Source: CAZLMG01 sp964560765
GTDB taxonomy: Bacteria; Bdellovibrionota_B; Oligoflexia; Oligoflexales; CAZLMG01
Direction: 5' to 3'
Assembly: GCA_964560765.1 (NCBI GenBank)
Contig: CAZLMG010000024.1
Span: 1-59,798 of the forward strand
DNA length: 59,798 nt
Position numbers and translations under genes: made by a program. Below are positions 35,741 to 44,172 of the stretch, piece by piece. The notes under the pieces were generated by a model that ran no database searches, was not told where the DNA came from, and worked only from the letters and a program-made list of their open reading frames with translations. How positions within the stretch are numbered: the first letter of the stretch is position 1; each line of letters starts with the position of its first letter.

Positions 35741-35759
35741 GTGTAGCGAATCGCTACAC
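35741..35759 (+). promoter_or_regulatory. Perfect inverted repeat between pyrC and the exonuclease gene
   Basis: GTGTAGCG-AAT-CGCTACAC: an 8-bp perfect stem with a 3-base loop, 2 bp after the pyrC stop and 17 bp before the next start. There is no T tract, so it could be a weak terminator, an mRNA-processing hairpin or a dimeric protein site. Confidence 0.45.
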
Positions 35760-35776
35760 CGATTGATCGCAGGATT

Positions 35777-37600
35777 ATGGCCGGACCTGATTCTCGCAAA
35801 CAAGCTCCCTCGTCAGACAATGGTCGGCGTTCCCATCAGCAACGGGGTTCAGCCGCTGCTGGGTCGGGGCGACGACCTGCAAGTGAAGGATCACGCAGTC
35901 GCGATGGAGAGGCTCCTCGGCAACGTGGTGGCGATCGACAGGGTCAACAACGTTCCCGTAGGCGAGAAGTTCCCGCAATCCGCACCCGGGACACCACCCG
36001 CGAAACGATTAAGCGCGAACTTGGCGATGGATCCTACATCGTCTTTGACATCGAAACGACGGGTGGCAATCCAGAGAAAAATGGCATCACGGAAATCTGC
36101 GCTCTGCGTTACGAGGGTGGCAAGATTGTCGATCGCATGTGTACTTTGGTTAATCCAAAGGTTCCAATTCCTCCGATTGTGCGCCGGATGACAGGCATCA
36201 ATGACCGGATGGTGCGAAATGCGCCGCCGATCGAAGAAGTCATGCCCAAGTTCTTGGAGTTTGCCAAACATGATGTATTGGTCAGTCATAATACAATCGG
36301 CGATTTGAAATTCATTCGCTATTTCGCCAAGGAAGCGTGCCAGCATAACGTCGATAACTTTTTTGTTTGCACGCATTTGCTGGCCGACAAGCTCGCCAAC
36401 GAATCTCCCGATAAATCCCTGACTGGCCTCGGCAAATTTTTCAAGCTAGAGAGTAAAGAGGAGATGCATCGGGCTGAGGCTGATGCCGAGTTGACGTTGA
36501 GATTGCTCGAAGTCCTGATTCAACGACTGAAGAAGCGCAAGATATGGACCATTGAAGAGGCAATTCGCCTGCAAGGTGATTACGAATCGGGATATCGTAT
36601 CGGCTGGTCTATTCCCGAATCGGTACTCGCAAATGTTCCGCAAACACCTGGCGTGGTCCAATTGCAGGATAGTGCTGGACGCGTCCTTTTTGTCTGCAGC
36701 GCCATGAATGGTCAACGAGAAGTACGTAAACTGCGCAAGTACGATCAGCTGCCCCGTCCCATTTTTCGTCAAATCGTACGTGCGGTAGAGCTTGAATACA
36801 CGCTGACGGACAGCCGATTTAATGCTCTTGCTGACGAGGCGGCCCAGCGCGCGAAACATCGTTGTGACCTTGATCCCAGCATGTGGCACCAGCGTGCGAT
36901 GACGACGATCAATTTGGTAAAAGATGACGACGGAGTGCGGCTGGTGATCGGGCAGCCGTGTGAAGGAGCTATTGGGGTATTCGGGCCGGTTCGTGATCGC
37001 AAGGCAGCCCAGGCGCAAGTGGATGAACTAGCCAACATTCTGGCTTTGGAGTCTGATAAGAAGGGGTTGCTGATTCCCAAAGATTGGGTTGAGCCAATAG
37101 GTTTCTTACTGTGTGGGCGGCTCCAGCAGTGGGCTCAGGCTCGGCAAGGAAGTGGACGCTCTCTCATTAGTAGAATATTTGACATGTTTTCTTCTTCAAG
37201 TCAGCTGCCACCAGAAACCCTACAAGACGTAGGGCAAATTCGCATTCCAGCGAGTTGGCAACCACTTAGCAACTTGGCGGGTGTCGTCGAGATTAAAGGC
37301 GAGGGCCGTTCGGTCTTGCATGTCATAGAGCACGCAAAAGTTGCGCGTACTATGGTGGTGAAAGCTGATTGGCTTGAAGGCGGCCCCAAGGGCGGATACT
37401 GGAAAGACTTCTTGCGCCGCCACAACAAGCGGCCACAGCCGCCGCTACGCACTCAGCCCATGAAGGTCGGTGATGCATATTTTCTGAATGTACTGTTGTG
37501 GTGGATTTATTCTGCGAGCAATCGACCAGAAGGATCGTTTCATACTGTTGAGCACTTGGCGCGCCCTCAAGGTCAACGCATTCAGGCTGCGACCAAGTAG
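35777..37600 (+). CDS. DnaQ-like 3'-5' exonuclease with degenerate UvrC-N-like region
   Basis: 607 residues. Residues 1-75 are a basic, Arg/Gly/Ser/Gln-rich disordered tail. Residues 85-250 are a DEDDh exonuclease with Asp91, Glu93 (DIETTG), Asp176, His231 and Asp236, all catalytic positions present. Near 289-320, TPGVVQLQDSAGRVLFVCSAMN echoes the GIY-YIG start of UvrC (PGVY...G.VLYVGKA), but the GIY and YIG residues are lost. The C-terminal 250 residues are unassigned. DnaQ-UvrC fusions are known in several phyla; here the GIY-YIG half looks structural only. AGGA precedes the ATG. Confidence 0.82.
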   Translation: MAGPDSRKQAPSSDNGRRSHQQRGSAAAGSGRRPASEGSRSRDGEAPRQRGGDRQGQQRSRRREVPAIRTRDTTRETIKRELGDGSYIVFDIETTGGNPEKNGITEICALRYEGGKIVDRMCTLVNPKVPIPPIVRRMTGINDRMVRNAPPIEEVMPKFLEFAKHDVLVSHNTIGDLKFIRYFAKEACQHNVDNFFVCTHLLADKLANESPDKSLTGLGKFFKLESKEEMHRAEADAELTLRLLEVLIQRLKKRKIWTIEEAIRLQGDYESGYRIGWSIPESVLANVPQTPGVVQLQDSAGRVLFVCSAMNGQREVRKLRKYDQLPRPIFRQIVRAVELEYTLTDSRFNALADEAAQRAKHRCDLDPSMWHQRAMTTINLVKDDDGVRLVIGQPCEGAIGVFGPVRDRKAAQAQVDELANILALESDKKGLLIPKDWVEPIGFLLCGRLQQWAQARQGSGRSLISRIFDMFSSSSQLPPETLQDVGQIRIPASWQPLSNLAGVVEIKGEGRSVLHVIEHAKVARTMVVKADWLEGGPKGGYWKDFLRRHNKRPQPPLRTQPMKVGDAYFLNVLLWWIYSASNRPEGSFHTVEHLARPQGQRIQAATK

Positions 37601-37630
37601 CCCTACCGACCCCGTCGGCCGATGGGGCTA
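37598..37630. terminator. Nested hairpin between convergent genes
   Basis: TAGCCC...GGGCTA enclosing CCGAC-CCC-GTCGG, between the exonuclease gene (ends 37600) and the peroxiredoxin gene (ends 37643). No T-run on either strand, so only a weak or factor-assisted terminator is suggested. Confidence 0.35.
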
Positions 37631-37642
37631 CATCGTGGAATA

Positions 37643-38224
37643 CTATTTGAAGAATGCCTTTAAACCAGCTTGGTTTGGCTTCATAGCTTTCTCTCCCTTG
37701 TGCCAGTTGGCGGGGCACACTTCGCCATGCTCTTCGGTAAACTGCAGAGCCTCCGTCAAGCGCAGAAACTCGTCCACGCTGCGGCCAAGTGGCAGAGCAT
37801 TTACAGTTTGATGCTGTACGACACCTTGCTTGTCGATTAGGAATGCGCCGCGCAGTGCCACACCGGCTTGCGGAATCAGAACATCGTAATCACGAGAGAT
37901 CGTCTTGTTGATGTCGGCGACGATGGGATAAGTGACACCTTGGATGCCGCCTTCTGACTTCGGTTGGCGCAGCCAAGCAGCGTGGGAAAAGTGGCTGTCG
38001 ATGGAAACGCCGATAACTTCGGTGTTCAGCTTTTTAAAGTCATTAAGCTTTTCCTGAAACGCGTGCATCTCGGTTGGGCATACGAAGGTAAAGTCTAATG
38101 GATAGAAGAACAACAGAACGTACTTGCCGCGGTGGTCGCTTAGCTTAAAGTTTTCCTTGAAGTCACCGTTAACGACGGCAGTCGCGGAAAAATCTGGCGC
38201 TTGCTTTCCAACTAACACTCCCAT
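37643..38224 (-). CDS. Typical 2-Cys peroxiredoxin (AhpC/Prx1 type)
   Basis: 193 residues. Cytosolic thiol peroxidase reducing hydrogen peroxide and organic peroxides. Peroxidatic Cys49 in YPLDFTFVCPTE and resolving Cys170 in EEHGEVCPANW; the C-terminal part past the resolving cysteine is of the robust-to-sensitive 2-Cys type. No AhpF is nearby, so thioredoxin is the likely reductant. A TTGACG-N17-TTTCAT promoter lies about 75-100 bp upstream. It is 107 bp from pruA and probably a separate unit. Confidence 0.94.
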   Translation of the reverse strand: MGVLVGKQAPDFSATAVVNGDFKENFKLSDHRGKYVLLFFYPLDFTFVCPTEMHAFQEKLNDFKKLNTEVIGVSIDSHFSHAAWLRQPKSEGGIQGVTYPIVADINKTISRDYDVLIPQAGVALRGAFLIDKQGVVQHQTVNALPLGRSVDEFLRLTEALQFTEEHGEVCPANWHKGEKAMKPNQAGLKAFFK

Positions 38225-38296
38225 GGGATCCTCCAGGTTTCGTTGTCGATCGCTTAGGCGCCACGAGGCGCCAACACTTCCAAAAAACAGAGCACG

Positions 38297-38325
38297 ATGA
38301 AAACATAGTTGAGCGTTTTCGTCAA
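38297..38325 (-). promoter_or_regulatory. Putative sigma70-type promoter of the peroxiredoxin gene
   Basis: On the minus strand, TTGACG (complement of 38320-38325), 17-bp spacer, TTTCAT (complement of 38297-38302). The -35 matches 5 of 6 and the -10 matches 4 of 6 of the consensus. Confidence 0.42.
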
Positions 38326-38331
38326 CATTAC

Positions 38332-39963
38332 CTACCGCTCAGCCATGAACGGATACGCGATGGATGTAGGGGCCACAAAATTTTCTTTGATGGTGCGCAT
38401 GGTCACCCAGCGCATCAAATTTAGTTTGCTGCCGGCTTTGTCGTTGGTACCAGAGGCGCGTCCTCCGCCAAACGGCTGCTGTCCAACTACAGCGCCGGTC
38501 GGTTTGTCATTGATATAGAAGTTCCCGGCTGCGTGCTCAAGGCGCATGGTGAGATGGTGGATCACCCGTCGATCGCGGGCAAAAATGGCCCCTGTCAGTG
38601 CGTAGCTCGTGGTGCTGTCGCAGATATCAAGGGTTTCTTCCAACTTGGCATCGTCGTAGACGTAAACCGTCAATACGGGGCCAAAGATTTCCTCGACCAT
38701 TGTTTTGTATTTTGGAGTACCGGCTTCAATAATGGTTGGTCGAATGAAGTAGCCTTCCGACTTATCGCACTCACCGCCAATCAATACTTTGGCGTCTTTG
38801 GCGGACTTTGCTTCCTGGATGTACCCAGAAATCTTGTCAAAGGCTCGCTCGTCGATCACCGCTCCCATGAAGTTGGTGAAGTCTTCAGGATCTCCCATTT
38901 TGATGCTACGCGTTGTTTCCACCAGCTGCTCTTTCACCCGTGGCCATAAGCTAGCCGGGATGTAGGCGCGGGATGCCGCGGAGCACTTTTGTCCCTGATA
39001 CTCGAAAGCACCGCGCACCAGTGCGGCGACCAGAGCTTCGGTGTCGGCACTTGCATGAGCGAAGACGAAGTCCTTGCCGCCAGTTTCGCCGACCACTCGC
39101 GGATACTGGCGGTAGCGAGACACATTTTTACCGATGGATCCCCAAAAGTGATTGAAGGTGGCAGTAGAGCCGGTGAAATGCACACCGGACAGTTCGGGAT
39201 GGTTCAACGCTGCCTCGCCAATCATTTTCGCGTCGCCGGTTACAACATTGATAACGCCATCCGGTAGGCCGGCCTCGCGTAAAATCTCATAGCCGACCAT
39301 AGAGGAGAGCATGCTGGTCGCAGCCGGCTTCCATAATACCGAGCAGCCCATGAGCGCGGGCGCTGTCGGCAGGTTGATGGCTATGGACGTAAAGTTAAAT
39401 GGCGTGACCGCAAAGACAAATCCTTCTAGGCCGCGGGCAACGCTTCGATTCCACGTCTGGGCATCCGAACGAGGCTGATCTCGATAAATCTCTGTCATAA
39501 ATTGCACGTTAAATCGGAAAAAGTCGATCAACTCGCAGGCTGAATCGATTTCTGCTTGATGCACGGTCTTGCTCTGTCCGAGCATCGTTGCCGCATTCAT
39601 GGGTGCCCGATATTTGGACGCCAGCAGGTCAGCAGCTTTTAGGAATACAGCGGCACGCTCTTCCCAGGGTAGCGCTGCCCAATCCGCGCGTGCGGTGAGC
39701 GAGGCTTGAATAGCGTGATCAACATCCGTCGCAGTCGCTTGTTGGACCTCAGCTAGAACTAATTGATGATTATGGGGTGACCTGAGCTTCTTCCGCTCAG
39801 TTCCTTGCCCCGGCTTACCGTTGATGACGAGAGGGATCTCACGGGGCTCGACGCGTTGACGCTGGAGTTCGACTTTGATCTGCTGTTTCTCTGCAGAGCC
39901 GGGGGCATAGGCGCGAACAGGCTCGTTCACCGGAGGGGGAGTTTGGAAGATTCCGTTGCTCAT
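38332..39963 (-). CDS. pruA: L-glutamate gamma-semialdehyde dehydrogenase
   Basis: 543 residues. NAD-dependent enzyme that oxidises glutamate gamma-semialdehyde (from proline or ornithine) to glutamate. Mono-functional PruA of the type with an N-terminal SPHNH segment; catalytic Cys in EYQGQKCSAASRAYIP, catalytic Glu in VVGETGGKDF, and the C-terminal PTGAVVGQQPFGGGRASGTNDKAG. No proline dehydrogenase domain or gene is adjacent. AAAGGAG is 6 bp before the ATG and a good promoter lies further up. Confidence 0.95.
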   Translation of the reverse strand: MSNGIFQTPPPVNEPVRAYAPGSAEKQQIKVELQRQRVEPREIPLVINGKPGQGTERKKLRSPHNHQLVLAEVQQATATDVDHAIQASLTARADWAALPWEERAAVFLKAADLLASKYRAPMNAATMLGQSKTVHQAEIDSACELIDFFRFNVQFMTEIYRDQPRSDAQTWNRSVARGLEGFVFAVTPFNFTSIAINLPTAPALMGCSVLWKPAATSMLSSMVGYEILREAGLPDGVINVVTGDAKMIGEAALNHPELSGVHFTGSTATFNHFWGSIGKNVSRYRQYPRVVGETGGKDFVFAHASADTEALVAALVRGAFEYQGQKCSAASRAYIPASLWPRVKEQLVETTRSIKMGDPEDFTNFMGAVIDERAFDKISGYIQEAKSAKDAKVLIGGECDKSEGYFIRPTIIEAGTPKYKTMVEEIFGPVLTVYVYDDAKLEETLDICDSTTSYALTGAIFARDRRVIHHLTMRLEHAAGNFYINDKPTGAVVGQQPFGGGRASGTNDKAGSKLNLMRWVTMRTIKENFVAPTSIAYPFMAER

Positions 39964-40005
39964 GTTTGCTCCTTTCGCCGATCTGAGATCCGATACAAGA
40001 GCGCC

Positions 40006-40035
40006 ATGATAGTCGAGTCACTAAAATAATGGCAA
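40006..40035 (-). promoter_or_regulatory. Putative sigma70-type promoter of pruA
   Basis: Minus strand: TTGCCA (complement of 40030-40035), 18-bp spacer, TATCAT (complement of 40006-40011). Five of six bases match consensus in each box; about 43 bp upstream of the pruA ATG. Confidence 0.55.
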
Positions 40036-40138
40036 CGTAATCGGCGACTTTCGCTGTTCCCCTGATGTCGAGTTGATAATTGTTTTTATTTGCGATCGCC
40101 ATTAATATTAGAATCATTAAAATTCACGGAGTGCGACT

Positions 40139-40603
40139 CTGGCAACTCACAAGCGATCGCTGCGTAATTTTCTCCTGATGCCGGCCTTGCAGGTTCGGAT
40201 GGGCCTGTACTCGGTTTTGCTCACATTGTTGTTTGCCGGCATCTTGCTGGGAATTTTGAATGCCTCTTTTCAACGGGTGTATCGACTGGTGCTCGATTTG
40301 ATTCCGCATAGCGTGGACATTGGCGCCTTTATCACGACCTACTTGTTCGAGACTTTCAACAGCATGGTCGTCGTCATCGTTGCTTATAGCGTCATCAGTG
40401 TGACCGTCACGATTGTTTACACGCATCGACTGGTTGGTCCGACGGTGGCGTTTCGACGACAGATCAAGGAAATTCGCCGTGGCAATTACGCGGCACGCAT
40501 CCGTCTGCGGAAGGGAGACGCCTTTCCGGAGGTTGCCGAGGAGTTGAACCAGCTGGCGGCCGAGCTTGAAGCCCGCCAGGATGCCGCTGCGGCGGAGAAG
40601 TAA
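40139..40603 (+). CDS. HAMP-domain membrane protein without output domain
   Basis: 141 residues from ATG 40178 or 154 from CTG 40139. Two membrane helices (VLLTLLFAGILLGILNA and MVVVIVAYSVISVTVTIVY) separated by about 30 residues, then a cytoplasmic HAMP domain: THRLVGPTVAFRRQIKEIRRGNY, connector RIRLRKGDAFPEVAEELNQL, and a charged coiled coil to the end. There is no kinase, cyclase or methyl-accepting domain. No ribosome-binding site precedes ATG 40178, while GGAG (40128-40131) sits 7 bp before CTG 40139, and the extra residues are basic as expected on the cytosolic side. Its stop overlaps the next start as TAATG. Probably transmits a membrane signal to a partner. Confidence 0.75.
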   Translation: MATHKRSLRNFLLMPALQVRMGLYSVLLTLLFAGILLGILNASFQRVYRLVLDLIPHSVDIGAFITTYLFETFNSMVVVIVAYSVISVTVTIVYTHRLVGPTVAFRRQIKEIRRGNYAARIRLRKGDAFPEVAEELNQLAAELEARQDAAAAEK

Positions 40604-41604
40604 TGACCCAGAGAGTGCCTCCGCGAGATCCAGATCAGATTTTGGCTAATACCGATTGGTTTGCGCCGGCAGCCGCGCGCGAGCAATCTGTGCGGCAGGG
40701 ACTGGAAGCCGTCGAGACACTGCTGACTCGACGCCAAGGTTTTGTGGCGGCGTTGAGCGACAATTTAGTGCGGCTTTCCTCGTCCGAGTTCGACGCGATC
40801 ACGGATCTTACCCGGCGCATCAAGCAACTTGATGATTCCTTGCAATTTCGTCTGGGTTTGTTGCGACCGGAGCGAGTGGCTGCTTGGTTTCGCCCAGCAG
40901 CCACGGATGCGTGGGGGCCGTTTCAATCCGCGATGTTGCGCGAGCCTGTCTTGCCTCAGTATGGCCCGAATGATGCGGGCAAGTTGCGACACTTTGTTGC
41001 GCGGGCTTGGCAGGATGGCATGACGTTGCAGGCGACCTTTGTAAAGCCCGGTGGCTCCCTGCTAACGATGCTCCTGGAGCTAAATGCGCAATGGCATCGC
41101 ATTACCAGAATGTCGGAGCCTTTTTCTGAAGTGGATTTGGCTGCTGAATCGCCGGCTCTGCCTGAAGGGTTGTGGTCGCCGATGTTGGCGTTGTATTTAC
41201 AGAAGGTACGGGCTGCACTTCAGCAGGCTAGACAGCGCCTGGATCAAGTTTATCTTGAGTCGCTGCAGCGCTGTGAGCAAGTTTGGCAAATCCAGGAGCA
41301 GTTATCCTCGCAGCAGACCAAACGTACGACGGGGTCGTCGCAAGATCGTGCGAATCAATGGCGGCAAGAATTCAAGGATCGACGGCGCGCAGCTGGCGCA
41401 ACGTCCGGAGTTGGGCGCATCCATGCTGCGCTGCGCTGCTTAGGCTTTGACGCAGAGCCCAACTTGGACGAGCTGCGATCGCGCTATCGACAGTTGGCGC
41501 GACGGTTTCATCCCGATCTCAATGGCGGTGATGATGCGAAGTTCAAAGACATTTCTGCGGCGTATCGTTTGCTGCAGGCTCGAATTGCTGGCCCGGGGAA
41601 ATAG
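40603..41604 (+). CDS. Protein with C-terminal J (DnaJ-type) domain
   Basis: 333 residues. Residues 1-250 are helical and charged, unlike any family I know. The last 70 residues are a J domain: ALRCLGFDAEPNLDELRSRYRQLARRF, then HPD at 303-305, then KFKDISAAYRLL. A J domain at the C-terminus suggests that the N-terminal part brings clients or a location to DnaK. It begins at an ATG overlapping the HAMP gene stop by one base (TAATG), so the pair is made together and may interact. Confidence 0.8.
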   Translation: MTQRVPPRDPDQILANTDWFAPAAAREQSVRQGLEAVETLLTRRQGFVAALSDNLVRLSSSEFDAITDLTRRIKQLDDSLQFRLGLLRPERVAAWFRPAATDAWGPFQSAMLREPVLPQYGPNDAGKLRHFVARAWQDGMTLQATFVKPGGSLLTMLLELNAQWHRITRMSEPFSEVDLAAESPALPEGLWSPMLALYLQKVRAALQQARQRLDQVYLESLQRCEQVWQIQEQLSSQQTKRTTGSSQDRANQWRQEFKDRRRAAGATSGVGRIHAALRCLGFDAEPNLDELRSRYRQLARRFHPDLNGGDDAKFKDISAAYRLLQARIAGPGK

Positions 41605-41609
41605 TCGCA

Positions 41610-42086
41610 TTAGAACCGGGCGCGCATGCCAAATCGACCATCGAATTGCAGAGTCGTGCTGAGAAGAGGGCCCACATTAGCGCCGATATCGCTGAAAACT
41701 TCTATCGGCCAAGACGATCCGCGGCACTCAAGTCCCAGAGGTGTGCGCAGAAAGAGTTGCTCGCGCGATGACTGCGATGCGTTGGCTTCTCCGGTTAGGC
41801 CCAAGCCATAATATGCACTTAGGCGTGCACCAGCTGGCACTACGGAGCTAACACTGGCTAGAAAAGTATAGGACTGCATGTCCAGTTGCACGGTGGCGCG
41901 ATTACCAGAAAAGACATAGGCGCTGACATGTACTGCCGTATTGGGTTGCTCTCGAAAGATAATGCTGATGCCGGGTTCTCGGCTGATGACGGGGCCGATC
42001 GACCAACGCGGTTCAGTCTGAGTCACGCCGAATGCCACTGCGGTTTCGAGAAGCAGGAAAATGGTCGCTATCGCAATCCGGAGCAT
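41610..42086 (-). CDS. Small secreted protein, perhaps an outer-membrane barrel
   Basis: 158 residues. ATG 42086, with AAGGAT upstream, gives a signal peptide (IAIATIFLLLETAVAFG). The mature protein is short, beta-rich and ends FDGRFGMRARF with a terminal Phe, typical of outer-membrane barrels: six to eight strands could be formed. The frame is open to 42407, but that lies over the divergent gene. Converges with the J-domain gene, 5 bp apart. Function unknown. Confidence 0.62.
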   Translation of the reverse strand: MLRIAIATIFLLLETAVAFGVTQTEPRWSIGPVISREPGISIIFREQPNTAVHVSAYVFSGNRATVQLDMQSYTFLASVSSVVPAGARLSAYYGLGLTGEANASQSSREQLFLRTPLGLECRGSSWPIEVFSDIGANVGPLLSTTLQFDGRFGMRARF

Positions 42087-42170
42087 ATATTCATCCTTGA
42101 GGGGACTGGGCGACAACTGAGTTGAGTCGGGCCAGATACTGTTTTCCCTATTATACAGGCTTCGGCCAGA

Positions 42171-43190
42171 ATGATGACTATGTGTGAAGTCTTGCCTTTG
42201 CTGACTGAGCTGGCGGCGTATACGCGCGAGTCGGACTCGGTAACGCAAGTCCGAAACTTGGCTTGGAAAACCTTCCTTTCTCAAGCAAGTACCAGTCATC
42301 GTGCGCTGGGTGCCGACCTTTTCTCGTCTGTGAGTTCGTTCCTGAAAACTGCTGGTGCGAGAGACTCGGGAGCTGAAATCGGCCACGCTGATTCGGCTTC
42401 GGCTCACGTGATGTTGCAGGCTCAGTTGGTGCAGTGGAAAGTCTCATATCTCGATTGGAAGTTGGCTGGTCGGTCCTCACCCCAGCTAGTTGTCGATGCG
42501 ATGCAGCACATTGTGCGGCAAGGAAATGTCGAAATGCTGCTCTCTGCTGCGCTGTGGTGCGATGCAGGCTCGCTGACGATAGGGGAGGGCGCTGCATGTC
42601 CCATTCCCATTGCGCTAACTGGAGACCTGCGACAAACGCGGGCACCTGTTGTTTGTCAGACGGTGCAGGTTTCCAAGGGAGCTCAAGCTGTGATCGTCGA
42701 TCAGTGCGCGGGACAGCGAGCTGGTGTGGCGAGGGATAATTTGGCAGCCTTGCACGTATCGCAGGATAAGGGCGCATCCATTCGCTTCTACTCCCTACAG
42801 AATTTGCCCCACTCTGCGCGCTTACATTTGGTGCGCGGCTTTTCCTTGGATCCCGAAAGTACATTTTTCGACTACGAGTGGGATGTTGGCGCGCAGCAGG
42901 TTACGCGAGACTACTTCGGTGTCTGCGATAGTTTGGAAGTTCACTACGTATCTTGCGCGGCGCACGATCAGCGACGAGATTTACGTATGCAACGAAATGA
43001 GTCTTCGTCGAACTTTGAACTGAGAGCGCTAACTGTCCAGCGCGAGGCCGGATGTACGGAAATTTCTGGGGGGTGCAATCGGCAGGATGCGGAATCGCTC
43101 CATCGGCCTACGTTAGAGGCTATGCTGAAGCATGCACCACTAGAGTTCGCCGTTGACGTGTGGACCGCTCTAGATGCTTGGGTCCGATGA
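42171..43190 (+). CDS. Unknown protein with possible SufB/SufD-like core
   Basis: 339 residues, cytosolic by appearance. Residues 1-110 are helical. From about 145 the sequence reads as a right-handed beta-helix: VSKGAQAVIVDQCAG, NLAALHVSQDKGASIRFYSLQNLP, ARLHLVRGFSLDPESTFFDYEWDVG. These strands resemble the SufB/SufD core (TNAVTEI.....ARLDHVKLQ...AFHLASL....RDS.F.SFSLSLGG). It lacks the C-terminal SufD/SufB HTP-type segment and there is no sufC nearby, so this is at best a divergent or re-purposed relative. The start could be 42171, 42174 or 42180. Confidence 0.6.
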   Translation: MMTMCEVLPLLTELAAYTRESDSVTQVRNLAWKTFLSQASTSHRALGADLFSSVSSFLKTAGARDSGAEIGHADSASAHVMLQAQLVQWKVSYLDWKLAGRSSPQLVVDAMQHIVRQGNVEMLLSAALWCDAGSLTIGEGAACPIPIALTGDLRQTRAPVVCQTVQVSKGAQAVIVDQCAGQRAGVARDNLAALHVSQDKGASIRFYSLQNLPHSARLHLVRGFSLDPESTFFDYEWDVGAQQVTRDYFGVCDSLEVHYVSCAAHDQRRDLRMQRNESSSNFELRALTVQREAGCTEISGGCNRQDAESLHRPTLEAMLKHAPLEFAVDVWTALDAWVR

Positions 43191-43194
43191 CCGT

Positions 43195-44172
43195 CTAGGG
43201 CGTGTCTCCAAAAAAGTAGTGAATGGAACGAGCGGCCTTCGAAAAATCGCGCAACTGATCGTGAATATCGATCAAAGCAATGGTCTCTGTCAGCTTGCCA
43301 GCCGTGACGTTACAGACGAGGCCATGGCTGCTGTACAAAATCTTGAAGATGCCAAGGCCTGCACCACCCTTCTTGTTGTCGATGAGTGTGCTGCTGTCTC
43401 GCCTCAGCAAGACTTTGCGAATGTACTCAAAGAGTTTCGTTCGAGTGAGCGCTCCAAACGGATCCTGGACAGATACAGCAAAGATTTCCCCGTCGCAGCC
43501 ATAGCGCAAGAGGGCTTGCTCGTCTTGGGTAAGGTCGACGATGCCTTTGGAGTCCTGCTCATCCTGCACATCTCGACCGCCGGCGCGCGGCGCGTCAAAG
43601 ATCGCATTCATAAGGAGCTCCTCGGTGATGCCGAAGATCATCTTCGCGGTGTGCTGGCCAATTTGAAAGCGCTGCGCATACTGGGTTACCGACTGATTGT
43701 GCAGATCACGAGACCGTGAAGAAGTGATTCGCTCTTCGATGATCACCACACCCGGTGCGAGATACTTTTCGATGCCAAAGATATCGCCCGTTAACAGTTT
43801 CTGAAGTGTGACGCGCAACTCATGGGTGGTCCAATGGCTCTGCGACTTGTTGACGATGACATGGTCGATGAGCTGCTGCTCTTCGCCGCCGAGGGCCGAG
43901 CTATAATTCCGCATGGGCATATCAGTGACCAGCACCGTGCGGCCCTTTGCATGTAGACGCCGAAATTCCTGGGCCAAAGCCAGTGACGGCGCGTTGAGCA
44001 CAAGGATTTCGATATTGGGACTGTTACCCAGCGTTGAAATGGCAGCGGGTTCGCTGGTCACAGAGATCAGCTCAGCACCGCCACTACTGATATCGAGTAC
44101 CGGTCGTGAAGGAAGGGCCCGGGCGCCTGCCAATTCTACAAACAATATTGAGCGGTGATGCGCAGTCTCCAC
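43195..44172 (-). CDS. HATPase-domain regulator with receiver-like N-terminus
   Basis: 325 residues. The C-terminal half is a GHKL ATPase of the anti-sigma/RsbW type: N-box ITEELLMNAIFDA near residue 190, and G-box GGAGLGIFKIL near residue 275, followed by the final strands of the fold. There is no H-box for autophosphorylation. Residues 1-120 show strand-helix alternation like a receiver domain (ILVLNAPS, TVLVTDMPMRNYS) but lack a clear acidic pocket. I infer a cytosolic regulator acting by protein binding or serine phosphorylation. Convergent with the gene at 42171 and divergent from the Agl-like operon. Confidence 0.72.
   Translation of the reverse strand: METAHHRSILFVELAGARALPSRPVLDISSGGAELISVTSEPAAISTLGNSPNIEILVLNAPSLALAQEFRRLHAKGRTVLVTDMPMRNYSSALGGEEQQLIDHVIVNKSQSHWTTHELRVTLQKLLTGDIFGIEKYLAPGVVIIEERITSSRSRDLHNQSVTQYAQRFQIGQHTAKMIFGITEELLMNAIFDAPRAGGRDVQDEQDSKGIVDLTQDEQALLRYGCDGEIFAVSVQDPFGALTRTKLFEYIRKVLLRRDSSTLIDNKKGGAGLGIFKILYSSHGLVCNVTAGKLTETIALIDIHDQLRDFSKAARSIHYFFGDTP

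Noticed and set aside
36446..37018. 190-codon minus-strand frame opposite the exonuclease
   Set aside because: It overlaps the exonuclease gene's internal region and has no start signal.
43174..43719. 181-codon plus-strand frame opposite the HATPase gene
   Set aside because: The minus strand has clear N-box and G-box motifs; the plus frame has no ribosome-binding site or recognisable domain.
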